A DNA stretch of 64,000 bases from Atlanticothrix silvestris CENA357 (GTDB lineage Bacteria > Cyanobacteriota > Cyanobacteriia > Cyanobacteriales > Nostocaceae). Each line of letters starts with the position of its first letter. Within the stretch, counting starts at the first letter, position 1. The stretch is from the NCBI RefSeq assembly GCF_016056295.1, contig NZ_JAECZB010000005.1:92340-156339 (forward strand), read 5' to 3'. Made by a program: the position numbers and the translations under genes. This document shows, in pieces, positions 8,337-17,217 of this stretch. Below the pieces are notes generated by a model. That model was not told the origin of the DNA. It saw only the letters and a program-made list of their open reading frames with translations, and did not search any database.

Positions 8337-9083
8337 ATGTTACTACATTTGAGTACTTGGCAGGAAGTCGAAGCTTATCTAAAGCAGTCGCAGGGAATTA
8401 TTCTCCCTATTGGTTCCACAGAACAACATGGGCCAACAGGCTTGATTGGCACTGATGCCATTTGTGCAGAAGCGATCGCATCTGGTGTAGGAGATGCAAC
8501 TCAAGCGATCATTGGCCCTACAATCAATGTGGGCATGGCACTGCATCATACTGCCTTTCCTGGCTCAATCAGTCTGCGTCCCAGCACTTTAATTCTAGTA
8601 GTGCGAGATTATGTAACTTGTTTAGCCAAAGCTGGTTTTAGCAAGTTCTACTTTATTAACGGACACGGCGGTAATATCGCTACTCTCAAAGCAGCTTTTT
8701 CAGAAACTTACGCGCATTTAGAAGATTTGCAGATTCCCAATGCTCAACAGGTGCAATGCCAAGTGGCAAACTGGTTTATGTGCAGTTCTGTATATAAGCT
8801 AGCTAAAGAATTATATGGAGATCAAGAAGGTTCTCATGCAACGCCAAGCGAAGTAGCTGTTACCCAATACGTTTATCCAGAGGCGATTAAGCAAGCGCCC
8901 CTTTCACCAGAAGTTGCAAGCGGACATCGGATTTATAGCGCTGCTGACTTTCGCCAACATTATCCAGATGGACGTATGGGATCAAATCCGGCTTTAGCAA
9001 CGCCTGAACATGGTAAGCAGTTTTATGAGTTAGCAGTAAAAGAACTCAGCAATGGCTATTTAGAGTTTTTGAACGCAGAATAA
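8337..9083 (+). CDS. Creatininase family amidohydrolase
   Basis: A 248-residue member of the creatininase/creatinine amidohydrolase family, metal-dependent cytoplasmic amidases. Metal-binding motifs are visible: ILPIGSTEQHGPTGLIGTDA (Glu and His of STEQHGP plus a downstream Asp), FYFINGHGGNIATLKAAF (NGHGGN) and YGDQEGSHATPSEVAVT (EGSHA). Length is usual. In cyanobacteria the substrate is not established. Relatives act on creatinine, on formamide intermediates of riboflavin/F420 synthesis, or in mycofactocin synthesis, so only the chemistry (cyclic or linear amide hydrolysis) can be proposed. It is preceded by gene debris and followed by a GAGACGC hairpin, so it is probably transcribed alone. 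Confidence 0.9.
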   Translation: MLLHLSTWQEVEAYLKQSQGIILPIGSTEQHGPTGLIGTDAICAEAIASGVGDATQAIIGPTINVGMALHHTAFPGSISLRPSTLILVVRDYVTCLAKAGFSKFYFINGHGGNIATLKAAFSETYAHLEDLQIPNAQQVQCQVANWFMCSSVYKLAKELYGDQEGSHATPSEVAVTQYVYPEAIKQAPLSPEVASGHRIYSAADFRQHYPDGRMGSNPALATPEHGKQFYELAVKELSNGYLEFLNAE

Positions 9084-9095
9084 TTCTTGTACATA

Positions 9096-9122
9096 CAGAG
9101 ACGCAGTTTTCTCGCGTCTCTA
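9096..9122. repeat. GAGACGC hairpin repeat
   Basis: AGAGACGC (9097-9104) pairs with GCGTCTCT (9114-9121) across a 9-base loop, 14 bp after the creatininase stop. No T-run follows, so it is more likely one of the small palindromic repeats common in Nostocales than an efficient intrinsic terminator. Confidence 0.5.
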
Positions 9123-9237
9123 TACAAAATTGTTTAAGAAAAAGCTGAGTACTTTGTAAAAAGCTGTATATCATAACTTCATTAAACAAAATGGGAAAAC
9201 TTAGTGAAGAAAATAAGACAGAATAATAAAGAATGTC

Positions 9238-9468
9238 TTGCAACTACCTTGGTCACATTATGTTCGCCTTCTTTCAGTTAAGAATTTAAAAGCTATAAAA
9301 TTTTATGAAACTGAAGCTGTTGCCCACTATGCATTAGACAACTTACCCAATATTCTAGCCGCAGAATATCAACTCAAATTACCTGACGAACAAAAGCTTG
9401 CAGTAAAGATAGAAGAAGCCAGAAAATCAATAGAAGAAGAAATGTTACCTTCCCAAGAAGGCAATTAA
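9238..9468 (+). pseudogene. DUF1016 (YhcG-like PD-(D/E)XK nuclease) remnant with internal deletion
   Basis: The frame begins LPWSHYVRLLSVKNLKAIKF followed by YETEA, the hallmark of the DUF1016 N-terminal region. It then jumps directly to YALDNLPNILAAEYQLKLPD and EQKLAVKIEEARKSIEEEM, the extreme C-terminus of the same family. The ~200 residues between, including the nuclease core, are missing, so the 76-codon frame is an in-frame deletion product. The only start is TTG at 9238. DUF1016 nucleases are often linked to restriction-like loci or mobile DNA. No partner gene remains here. Confidence 0.78.
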
Positions 9469-9603
9469 TTTTTTGAGATGTATTTGCTCTAAGAGAATAA
9501 AGCTTGTAATTATATAAATATGGGCAAGTATTTTAGTAAATAAACTGATTATAAAACTCTAACACCAAAAGACTTTCAAGCCTACCTGCTCCCTGCTACA
9601 TAT

Positions 9604-10281
9604 ATGGTTATCCAAAGCGAAGAATTAGTTAAATTACCACCTTTAGAAAATGGCGATCGCTTAACCCGTGATGAATTCGAGCGACGTTATCATGCTATGT
9701 CTAATATCAAAAAAGCTGAATTGATTGAGGGAAAAGTTTACATGCCATCACCAGTGCGTGCAGCCAATCATGGTAGACCCCACGCTCAAATTATTACTTG
9801 GTTGGGTGTCTATTGTGTAGCAACACCTGGTACCGATTTAATCGATAATGGCACTACTCGCATAGATTTGGATAATGAGCCACAGCCAGATGCCCTAATA
9901 CGCATCGATAATGCAGGTCAATCTTACATTAGTGATGATGATTATGTAGAAGGGGCACCAGAATTGATTGTGGAAATTGCGGCTAGCAGTGCTTCATACG
10001 ATTTGTATGAAAAGCTAAATGTCTATCGCCGTAATGGAGTACAAGAGTATATTGTCTGGCAGACTTACGACAAAAAGCTTAATTGGTTTTATTTAAGGGG
10101 ACAAGAATATATCACTCTAGAACCAGATGCCGATGGTGTGATCAAAAGTGAAGTTTTTCCCGGTTTATGGTTAGTAGTAAGTGCCTTAATAGAAGGTAAC
10201 TTAGTAAAAGTTCTGGCTGTATTACAGGAAGGATTAAACACACAAGAACATACTAATTTTATTCATCAATTATCCCTGTGA
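9604..10281 (+). CDS. Uma2 family endonuclease (DUF820)
   Basis: A 225-residue PD-(D/E)XK-fold protein of the Uma2/DUF820 type, present in large families in cyanobacteria. Visible core elements are KKAELIEGKVYMPSPV (early Glu), GTTRIDLDNEPQPDALIRID (metal-binding Asp), GAPELIVEIAASSASYDLYE (E-x-A/K signature strand) and KLNVYRRNGVQEYIVWQTYD. The substrate and biological role are unknown; they are thought to be DNA nucleases, and many are solitary like this one. It converges with the malic enzyme gene across a 41-bp gap holding a small hairpin. Confidence 0.9.
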   Translation: MVIQSEELVKLPPLENGDRLTRDEFERRYHAMSNIKKAELIEGKVYMPSPVRAANHGRPHAQIITWLGVYCVATPGTDLIDNGTTRIDLDNEPQPDALIRIDNAGQSYISDDDYVEGAPELIVEIAASSASYDLYEKLNVYRRNGVQEYIVWQTYDKKLNWFYLRGQEYITLEPDADGVIKSEVFPGLWLVVSALIEGNLVKVLAVLQEGLNTQEHTNFIHQLSL

Positions 10282-10294
10282 AGATAATTGAGAC

Positions 10295-10308
10295 GGGCAA
10301 GATTGCCC
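10295..10308. terminator. Short hairpin between convergent genes
   Basis: GGGCAA (10295-10300) and TTGCCC (10303-10308) form a small perfect stem in the 41-bp gap between the converging Uma2 and malic enzyme genes. T-runs are poor on both sides, so termination is only a suggestion. Confidence 0.3.
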
Positions 10309-10322
10309 ATCCCATAACTTAA

Positions 10323-11714
10323 TTAACTCCGAGCAATACCTTCGTGACGCGCTGCTTGTTGGACAGCCGCAGCAACAGCGGTGACGACACGCTCATCAAA
10401 GACCGAAGGTATGATGTGTTCTCGATTTAAATCTGAAGGTTTCACTAAAGATGCGATCGCATTTGCAGCTTCTAAATACATGGTGGTGGTAATTGTTTGC
10501 GCCCGACAATCTAAAGCACCACGGAATACCCCAGGAAAAGCGAGGACGTTATTAATTTGATTTGGGTAATCACTGCGACCAGTGGCGATGACAGCAACAT
10601 TTTTACTGATTAATTCTGGCTGAATTTCAGGAATCGGATTAGCCATAGCAAAAACAATTGGATCTTTGGCCATTGATTGCACCATTTCTGGTGTCAAGAC
10701 TCCTGGTGCGCTCACACCGATAAAGACATCTGCTCCTTGCATTGCTCCTCCCAGAGTACCTTGAGCTTTCACGGCAAATTCTTGCTTCTCTTCTGTGAGG
10801 TCGGTGCGACTTGTAGAGATAATGCCTTTTGAGTCACACATCCAAATTTTTTCTGCTCCCGCTTTGCGAAGTAACCGAGCGATCGCCACTCCAGCAGCTC
10901 CAGCACCGTTAATCACGATGCGTATTTCTGCCATTGACTTATGTACCAGTTTCAAGGCGTTAAACAAGGCTGCTAAAGTCACGATGGCTGTACCGTGTTG
11001 GTCATCATGAAAAACAGGGATATCTAATTCTTGGCGCAATCTTTGTTCAATCTCAAAGCAGCGAGGTGCAGCAATATCTTCTAGGTTCACACCCCCAAAT
11101 ACTGGCGCGAGATTCTTCACTGTCCGCACAATCTCATCTGTATCTTGGGTAGCAAGACAGATGGGAAAAGCATCAAGCCCGGCAAATTCTTTAAACAGCA
11201 TTGCTTTACCTTCCATCACAGGTAGAGCAGCAGCTGGGCCAAGATTACCCAATCCTAAGACAGCACTGCCGTCAGTAACAATGGCAACGGTGTTTTGTTT
11301 GATGGTTAAGTTGTAAACTTCCTCTGGATCTTGAGCGATCGCAGTACAAATCCGACCAACTCCTGGGGTGTACGCCATTGCTAGATCGGAAACACTTTTG
11401 AGGGGGATTCTACTCGCAATGCTAATTTTGCCACCACGATGCAAATTAAAGGTGCGATCGTAGACACTCAGCAGCTTAATGTCTGGCAATGCTTTCACTG
11501 CTTGCACAATGGTTTCAGCGTGTTCAGTGCTAGCAGCATCAACCGTCAGATCGCGGATGGATTCTTTACGGGTTTGTTCAATTAAATCAATTTGACCAAG
11601 ATTACCACCAGTGGCAGCGATCGCCTGGGTCACTGATGCCAACATCCCCACACGGTTAGGAATCTGCAAGCGCAACGTCAAACTAAAACTAGAATTAGGA
11701 GTTAGATCTGCCAT
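10323..11714 (-). CDS. Malic enzyme with N-terminal ACT domain
   Basis: A 463-residue NAD(P)-dependent malic enzyme (oxidative decarboxylation of malate to pyruvate), supplying pyruvate or reducing power. Residues ~10-85 form an ACT domain (LTLRLQIPNRVGMLASVTQA), implying ligand regulation. The catalytic part follows: AYTPGVGRICTAI, VTDGSAVLGLGNLGPAAALP, EGKAMLFKEFAGLDAFPICL with the catalytic Lys, NLEDIAAPRCFEIE and FHDDQHGTAIVT for metal binding, and the Rossmann motif VINGAGAAGVAIARLL. It is the short bacterial form, without the phosphotransacetylase-like tail of MaeB. It appears to be a single-gene unit with ~260 bp of non-coding sequence upstream. Confidence 0.93.
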   Translation of the reverse strand: MADLTPNSSFSLTLRLQIPNRVGMLASVTQAIAATGGNLGQIDLIEQTRKESIRDLTVDAASTEHAETIVQAVKALPDIKLLSVYDRTFNLHRGGKISIASRIPLKSVSDLAMAYTPGVGRICTAIAQDPEEVYNLTIKQNTVAIVTDGSAVLGLGNLGPAAALPVMEGKAMLFKEFAGLDAFPICLATQDTDEIVRTVKNLAPVFGGVNLEDIAAPRCFEIEQRLRQELDIPVFHDDQHGTAIVTLAALFNALKLVHKSMAEIRIVINGAGAAGVAIARLLRKAGAEKIWMCDSKGIISTSRTDLTEEKQEFAVKAQGTLGGAMQGADVFIGVSAPGVLTPEMVQSMAKDPIVFAMANPIPEIQPELISKNVAVIATGRSDYPNQINNVLAFPGVFRGALDCRAQTITTTMYLEAANAIASLVKPSDLNREHIIPSVFDERVVTAVAAAVQQAARHEGIARS

Positions 11715-11974
11715 GTTGATTTAGGATTTTAAGTTTTAGATTTTATATTGAATTGATTGGTAAAAATCTAGACAAAGACTTAAATCTGGGTATTTGCAGA
11801 CATTAGAAACAAATATTAATGTAAACTCACACAAAGATTATAGCGGTGAATCGCCTCCGCCAAACTTTAGGGTAATGCCCACCCTATTTTGCTGGAGTTT
11901 AAATGTAGCGATCGCGCCTACTTATTTAGCACAATTATCTGTGCATAATATCTAACTCTAAAAGGCATCAATAC

Positions 11975-12199
11975 TTACAATAATTGCCTAAATTCTTCAC
12001 GAGTTATTTGGCAATCGCGTAGTATTTGGGCTAATAAACCACGACCAATTGTTTCACCTGAATGTACAGGAACTACTGTCCTACGTCCATCGCTATGTAT
12101 CATAATATGATGACTGCCGCGTACCCTAGCAACTTCAAAACCGATTTTGTTAAGGGCTGTAATCACTTCGCGTCCTGTAACACTAGGGAATTGACTCAT
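11975..12199 (-). CDS. hicA: HicA family toxin (mRNA interferase)
   Basis: A 74-residue protein of the HicA dsRBD-like fold. VTGREVITALNKIGFEVARV leads to RGSHHIMIHSDGRRTVVPVH, where the second conserved His is the catalytic residue of HicA RNases, and then SGETIGRGLLAQILRDCQI. Its ATG overlaps the end of hicB by 4 bp (12196-12199), so the two are translationally coupled with antitoxin first. In the best-known loci the toxin comes first. The toxin cleaves mRNA when free of HicB. Confidence 0.93.
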   Translation of the reverse strand: MSQFPSVTGREVITALNKIGFEVARVRGSHHIMIHSDGRRTVVPVHSGETIGRGLLAQILRDCQITREEFRQLL

Positions 12200-12411
12200 A
12201 TCTCAACTGCGACTCGTTGAATACCAACAAAGTCTAGTGAATCCTGCTGTTCTTCCTCAAATTCTAAACAAAGTTCAATCGCTTCTCTAATGCGTTCCAT
12301 CAAATCATCTAAAGTTTTGGCTTGGGTATGGCATCCAGGAAGATTTGGGACGGAAGCAACAAAGTAGCCATCTGCATCTCGTTCGATAATTACATTAAAT
12401 TCTCGCTTCAT
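12196..12411 (-). CDS. hicB: HicB family antitoxin
   Basis: A 71-residue HicB with the partial RNase H-like fold: FNVIIERDADGYFVASVPNL, PGCHTQAKTLDDLMERIREA, IELCLEFEEEQ. It lacks the C-terminal DNA-binding domain that longer HicBs carry, so autoregulation through this protein alone is doubtful. It is the first gene of the pair. An AAAGCTC stretch precedes the ATG, but no clear promoter was identified. Confidence 0.92.
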   Translation of the reverse strand: MKREFNVIIERDADGYFVASVPNLPGCHTQAKTLDDLMERIREAIELCLEFEEEQQDSLDFVGIQRVAVEI

Positions 12412-12568
12412 GATGAGCTTTCCTGAACTTTTACTTATATTCTCTCATTATTGAAAGAGCGATCGCTCCTGCTCACAGAATCCAGAGTCATTGTGATTTT
12501 CACATCAAAGGCGATCAAAGACGATTAAAATAAATACGCAACTCGCGCTTCCATAGGAGTATCCAGCA

Positions 12569-13231
12569 GTGCAGCCGGATTTAATAGGTTTGGAAATTAG
12601 CAAGGGGGAATTAAGACGTTTGACTGGGTTTGATCCAGATGACGTTTTTCGGCCTTCTATTATGGGAAACCGCGAGAAGCGATTAGGGTTTTTGATTAAT
12701 GAAATGTTGGTGGCTTTAGCGCTAACTCCCATTATTGTTGGCTTCATTTACGCCTTTATGATTCTGCCGATCATTGGCTCTTCAATTAAACTCGGAATAA
12801 TTTTATTAATTTTAGCCCCTATCGCTGTGGTAATTGGGCGATCGCTATGGCGGCGTTTCACTTGTCCTAAAGCATTAACAATACTTTTAGATGAAGTCGA
12901 TAAATATCATGATGTTGTCCAAGCGATAGATATTAATGACCAATTAGCCACCTCTGGCCACTCTCAAAGCAGCATAAGCGATCGCGAGCAAGTTATTGCT
13001 GCCTTACAACTTATTAGAGAAGATTTAGTCCTAGCTTTGAAAAGTGAACGAATTTTGCGAGATAATAAAAAGCTAATTGCTAATAACCAAGAGTTATTCG
13101 TCAATAATTTAGCCAATTTACAAACTTTACAAGTTAGTAATCAGGCCAGCGAATATGCTCAACTTCTCAATCAATCGCTGCAAATTGCCCTTGATGTGCA
13201 AGCAGAAATCAGAAAATTGCAGAAAGACTAA
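12569..13231 (+). CDS. Membrane protein of unknown function with C-terminal helical region
   Basis: A 220-residue protein that I do not recognise by family. It starts at GTG 12569, supported by AGGAG at 12555-12559 with 9-base spacing. Residues ~40-95 carry two hydrophobic segments (EMLVALALTPIIVGFIYAFM and IKLGIILLILAPIAVVIG) separated by a few residues, so it probably makes a membrane hairpin with both ends on the same side. The rest is hydrophilic, helical and rich in Gln, Asn and Leu (from ILLDEVDKYHDVVQAI onward), likely a coiled coil. It is followed 55 bp later by the DUF1537 kinase on the same strand and may be co-transcribed. Confidence 0.75.
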   Translation: MQPDLIGLEISKGELRRLTGFDPDDVFRPSIMGNREKRLGFLINEMLVALALTPIIVGFIYAFMILPIIGSSIKLGIILLILAPIAVVIGRSLWRRFTCPKALTILLDEVDKYHDVVQAIDINDQLATSGHSQSSISDREQVIAALQLIREDLVLALKSERILRDNKKLIANNQELFVNNLANLQTLQVSNQASEYAQLLNQSLQIALDVQAEIRKLQKD

Positions 13232-13286
13232 ATTGAAAATACTTCAAATCAAATTTTCTTTGAAAACAGTCGCCCCGTTACTTTAA

Positions 13287-14612
13287 ATGAGTAAAAAACC
13301 AAAAATAATTGTCCTGGATGATGACCCTACAGGTTCTCAAACAGTCCACAGCTGCTTACTGCTCATGCACTGGGATGTAGACACTTTACGCACTGGGTTA
13401 CGGGATGACTCACCGATTTTCTTTGTGCTGACTAATACTAGAGCCATGCCTCCAGATTCCGCAGCTTCTGTAACTAAAGAAGTTTGTCAGAACCTTAAAT
13501 TGGCATTAGCTGCTGAAGAAATCAGCGATTTTCTCATTGTCAGTCGTTCTGATTCTACTTTACGGGGGCATTATCCCATTGAAACCGATGCGATCGCTCA
13601 AGAACTAGGCTCATTTGACGCTCATTTTCTCGTGCCAGCATTTTTTGAGGGTGGACGCATTACCCGTGACAGCGTACATTATTTGATCATTAATAATGTA
13701 CCTACTCCAGTTCATGAAACTGAGTTTGCCCAAGATTCAGTCTTCGGCTACCATCACAGCTATTTACCCAAGTATGTAGAAGAAAAAACTCAAGGGCAAA
13801 TTAAAGCTGAATCGGTCGAAAGATTTTTACTTGCTGATATTCGTTCTGGTAGTCTAGAACGTTTACTGCAACTGACTAATAATCAATGCGCTGTTGTAGA
13901 TGGTGAAACTCAAGCGGATCTAAATTCTTTTGCAGTAGACGTGCTAGCAGCAGCGAGTCAAGGGAAACGCTTTTTGTTTCGCAGTGCTGCGAGTATCTTA
14001 ACGGCATTGGCAAATTTACCTCCCCAACCAATTGCCGCAGAAGATATGGCAACTTATGTGCGACAAGGTAAACCCGGTGCAGTGATTGTTGGCTCTCATG
14101 TGAAAAAGACAACTCAACAGTTAGAGGCGCTGTTACAAGCAGAAGGAATTGTAGGAATTGAAGTTAATGTGGCTGAATTACTTGATGAGACAAATCAATC
14201 TGCAACGCTACTAAGCGATATATTAGAAAGTACCAAGGCAATACACAACGCTGGCAAAACACCAGTGATTTATACCAGTCGTCAGGAACTGACTTTTAAG
14301 GACATCAAGACCAGATTGGATTTTGGGGTTAAGGTTTCAAGTTTATTAATGGATATTGTGCAAGGTTTACCATCTGATATTGGATTTCTTATCAGTAAAG
14401 GTGGTATTACTTCCAACGATGTTTTAAGTACTGGTCTTTCCCTAACATCAGCTCGGCTACTTGGCCAAATTTTACCTGGTTGTTCAATGGTAATTACCAA
14501 CTCAGACCACCCCCAATTTCCCAAGTTGCCAGTAGTGCTATTTCCTGGTAATGTTGGCGATGCTGATGCCTTAGGGACAGTTTACAAAAGATTAACTAAA
14601 TATACTAAGTGA
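13287..14612 (+). CDS. Four-carbon acid sugar kinase family protein (DUF1537, OtnK-like)
   Basis: A 441-residue protein with both halves of the DUF1537 fold. The N-terminal half has IIVLDDDPTGSQTVHSCLLL (D-D-x-T-G substrate loop) and SRSDSTLRGHYPIETDAIAQ. The C-terminal half has AVIVGSHVKKTTQQLEALLQ and the nucleotide-binding FLISKGGITSNDVLSTGL. Characterised members phosphorylate four-carbon acid sugars such as threonate or 3-oxo-tetronate. No dehydrogenase, isomerase or aldolase gene of such a pathway is adjacent, so the natural substrate here is open. It lies just upstream of minC on the same strand with a 76-bp gap. Confidence 0.88.
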   Translation: MSKKPKIIVLDDDPTGSQTVHSCLLLMHWDVDTLRTGLRDDSPIFFVLTNTRAMPPDSAASVTKEVCQNLKLALAAEEISDFLIVSRSDSTLRGHYPIETDAIAQELGSFDAHFLVPAFFEGGRITRDSVHYLIINNVPTPVHETEFAQDSVFGYHHSYLPKYVEEKTQGQIKAESVERFLLADIRSGSLERLLQLTNNQCAVVDGETQADLNSFAVDVLAAASQGKRFLFRSAASILTALANLPPQPIAAEDMATYVRQGKPGAVIVGSHVKKTTQQLEALLQAEGIVGIEVNVAELLDETNQSATLLSDILESTKAIHNAGKTPVIYTSRQELTFKDIKTRLDFGVKVSSLLMDIVQGLPSDIGFLISKGGITSNDVLSTGLSLTSARLLGQILPGCSMVITNSDHPQFPKLPVVLFPGNVGDADALGTVYKRLTKYTK

Positions 14613-14688
14613 GGTTGTTGTTTAATGATGCAACTAATCTAATATTAATAATTACTCGGTGTATCCCTCGTCTTTTGGTTGGTGCTGC

Positions 14689-15726
14689 ATGACTTCTGAT
14701 TCTGCTATCCCCTATCTCAAGTCAAATTCTGCACTTCCTGATGCAGAGTCAATCTCTCATCTTTCGGATGTGGAGGTCAATTCTACCGACTCTGATGTAG
14801 ATTCTATTATCCCGGATGCAGAGCTAAAGTCTGTTATCCGTTATTTAAAGGCAAATTCTCCATCTGACGATGCAGAATCCCACTCTGCAACCCCAGATAT
14901 AGATTCGATTTCTGCTAATACAGAGCCAAATCCTGGAATTTGGGATTTTAATTCCGCAACCTCAGTCATTATTGAGAATAAGGGAAAAAATCATATCCAA
15001 GTCCAGTTTAAAACTGAAGAGGGGCGACTATTAGTAATTTTGCCAACAGAACTTCAAGTCCCGGCTTCAGAAGTTACTTGGTCTGATATTTGGCAACAAT
15101 TAAAGTTGCGCTTAAAAGCAGGCGATCGCCTCCGCACACCCAATACAACAGTGCATTTAATCGCCCAAGACCGCTTGTTAGATAGCAGACAGTTGCAAGA
15201 ACTCGCTGAAGCCTTCAGTGAAGTTAAACTCCAACTCAAATGTGTCGCCACTAGTCGCCGTCAAACTGCGATCGCGGCTGTGACATCGGGCTATTCTGTA
15301 GAACAACTACAGCCTGAAACATCCCTGAGTTCTCAGTTACAAGCAGTTCCTCAACCCCAAGCCGACACCCTCTATCTAGAAACTACAGTCAGATCTGGAA
15401 CAGAAATTCGTCATGCCGGTACGGTAATTCTCTTGGGAGATTTAAATCCAGGTGGTATCGTAGTCGCAGAAGGAGATATTCTAGTATGGGGGCGTTTACG
15501 TGGAATTGCTCATGCCGGTGCTGGAGGTAATAGTGAGTGTCTGATTATGGCTCTACAAATGGAACCTACTCAATTGCGGATCGCAGATGCTGTAGCTAGG
15601 GCACCAGAAAAATCACCGTCACAGCTTTATCCTGAAGTGGCACATATAACACCGCAAGGAATTCGTATCGCTAGAGCTACTGATTTTTCCAGGAATCAAT
15701 TAACCAGGATAAATCAAGTTCTATGA
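14689..15726 (+). CDS. minC: Septum-site-determining protein MinC
   Basis: MinC inhibits FtsZ polymerisation and is recruited to the membrane by MinD. Only the C-terminal part is well conserved. TLYLETTVRSGTEIRHAGTV, ILLGDLNPGGIVVAEGDILV and WGRLRGIAHAGAGGNSECLI form the triangular beta-helix MinC_C domain, residues ~235-310, which binds MinD and dimerises. An N-terminal MinC_N-like region (VQFKTEEGRLLVILP and following) precedes it. The first ~90 residues are an unusual Ser/Asp-rich extension with a repeating PDAES/SDVxS pattern, probably disordered. I use ATG 14689; an in-frame GTG at 14659 would add ten residues. minD and minE follow, the usual cyanobacterial order. Confidence 0.93.
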   Translation: MTSDSAIPYLKSNSALPDAESISHLSDVEVNSTDSDVDSIIPDAELKSVIRYLKANSPSDDAESHSATPDIDSISANTEPNPGIWDFNSATSVIIENKGKNHIQVQFKTEEGRLLVILPTELQVPASEVTWSDIWQQLKLRLKAGDRLRTPNTTVHLIAQDRLLDSRQLQELAEAFSEVKLQLKCVATSRRQTAIAAVTSGYSVEQLQPETSLSSQLQAVPQPQADTLYLETTVRSGTEIRHAGTVILLGDLNPGGIVVAEGDILVWGRLRGIAHAGAGGNSECLIMALQMEPTQLRIADAVARAPEKSPSQLYPEVAHITPQGIRIARATDFSRNQLTRINQVL

Positions 15727-15906
15727 GTGTTACTGAGAAGATGAAAGACGAAGTATGAAATAAAAAAAATATTCATGCCTTTTTGTCCTCATAAAGTTCA
15801 GATATTTCTTTATATTTGATACGATACTTCATACTTTATACTTCAATTTACAGACTTCAATTTACTGTTCTATATTTCCTGAACCTAATCGAGCGCATCT
15901 ATAATT

Positions 15907-16713
15907 ATGACTCGCATTATTGTGATTACCTCCGGCAAAGGAGGGGTGGGTAAAACCACAGTTTCAGCCAATCTGGGCATGGCTTTAGCCAAAATTGGGC
16001 GACAAATTGCCTTGGTTGATGCGGATTTTGGGCTGAGAAATTTGGATTTGCTGCTAGGACTAGAAAACCGTATTGTTTATACTGCCGTAGAAGTCCTATC
16101 TAGAGAGTGCCGCTTAGAACAAGCTTTAGTGAAAGATAAACGGCAACCTAACCTCGTACTCTTACCAGCAGCCCAAAATCGCTCTAAAGATGCAGTCACA
16201 CCCGAACAAATGAAATTATTGGTGAATGCGCTGGCTCAAAAATATCAGTATGTAATAGTAGATAGCCCTGCTGGTATTGAAAACGGTTTTAAAAATGCCA
16301 CCGCCCCAGCCAAAGAAGCCTTAATTGTTACCACCCCTGAAATTTCCGCAGTTCGTGACGCTGACCGGGTAGTTGGTTTACTAGAAGCCCAAGGAATCAA
16401 ACGTGTTCATTTAATAATTAATCGTATCAGACCCGCAATGGTGCGAGCAAATGATATGATGTCTGTGCAAGATGTTCAAGAACTTCTCGCAATCCCCTTA
16501 ATTGGGGTAATCCCTGACGATGAGCGTGTTATTGTCTCTACTAATCGCGGTGAACCCTTGGTATTAGGAGAAACTCCCTCTTTGGCCGCTTTAGCCTTTG
16601 ATAACATTGCTCGCAGATTGGAAGGAGAAACGGTTGACTTTTTGGATTTTGACTCATCCCCAGAAAACATCTTCGCGCGTCTGCGAAAGTTGTTATGGAC
16701 AAAGATTGTTTAA
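15907..16713 (+). CDS. minD: Septum-site-determining ATPase MinD
   Basis: A 268-residue ParA/MinD-type ATPase. The deviant Walker A motif GKGGVGKTT spans residues 10-18, and switch I follows as VDADFGLRNLDLLLGLENR. YVIVDSPAGIENGFKNA is Walker B, and VTTPEISAVRDADRVVGLL is typical of MinD. The C-terminus, ENIFARLRKLLWTKIV, is a basic amphipathic helix that serves as membrane anchor. ATP-bound MinD binds membrane and MinC; MinE stimulates hydrolysis, giving pole-to-pole or mid-cell patterning of the division site. It is separated from minC by 180 bp, long enough for its own promoter, and from minE by 30 bp. Confidence 0.97.
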   Translation: MTRIIVITSGKGGVGKTTVSANLGMALAKIGRQIALVDADFGLRNLDLLLGLENRIVYTAVEVLSRECRLEQALVKDKRQPNLVLLPAAQNRSKDAVTPEQMKLLVNALAQKYQYVIVDSPAGIENGFKNATAPAKEALIVTTPEISAVRDADRVVGLLEAQGIKRVHLIINRIRPAMVRANDMMSVQDVQELLAIPLIGVIPDDERVIVSTNRGEPLVLGETPSLAALAFDNIARRLEGETVDFLDFDSSPENIFARLRKLLWTKIV

Positions 16714-16743
16714 CTTATTTTCCAGTCTCCGCCCCAGCCCTAA

Positions 16744-17052
16744 TTGCTAATGATTGAACTTCTAGAACGGCTTTTTTCTCGCAGTCCTGATGACAGTCGC
16801 ACTCAAGTTAAACGTCGCCTGCAATTGGTGATTGCCCACGATCGCGCTGCCTTAGAACCTCAAACCTTAGAAAAAATGCGGCAAGAGATTCTAGAAATAG
16901 TCTGTCGCTATGTAGAAATTGAGACGACTGGCTTAGAATTTTCTTTAGAAAGCAATCAACGAACGACTGCTTTGATTGCTAATTTGCCCATCCGTCGAGT
17001 TAAAGATAATACACCTGATATACCTGAATTAGAAAGGGAAAGTATTGACTAA
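16744..17052 (+). CDS. minE: Cell division topological specificity factor MinE
   Basis: A 102-residue MinE. The N-terminus [20 protein letters not shown] has the amphipathic membrane-targeting helix. [20 protein letters not shown] includes the MinD-stimulating strand/helix with the conserved R-L-x-x-V-x-A-H-D-R motif. The C-terminal topological domain follows ([20 protein letters not shown]). It is the last gene of the min cluster; the next gene converges from the right. Confidence 0.96.
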   Translation: MLMIELLERLFSRSPDDSRTQVKRRLQLVIAHDRAALEPQTLEKMRQEILEIVCRYVEIETTGLEFSLESNQRTTALIANLPIRRVKDNTPDIPELERESID

Positions 17053-17217
17053 TCTCAACAGCATGTCTTAGTAATTAAAAAATCTCGAATTCTAAGATTA
17101 GAGCGATCGCGTATCCCACATATCAATACCGCCAATACACGCTGATCAACACGAATAATTTAGAAAAATTATCGGCGTACATCGGCGTACATCGGCAGTT
17201 CAAAATCCCCAATGAAA

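Noticed and set aside
17171..17196. ATCGGCGTAC repeated 2.6 times between minE and the S2P gene
   Set aside because: Too short to interpret; ordinary slippage-type repeat.
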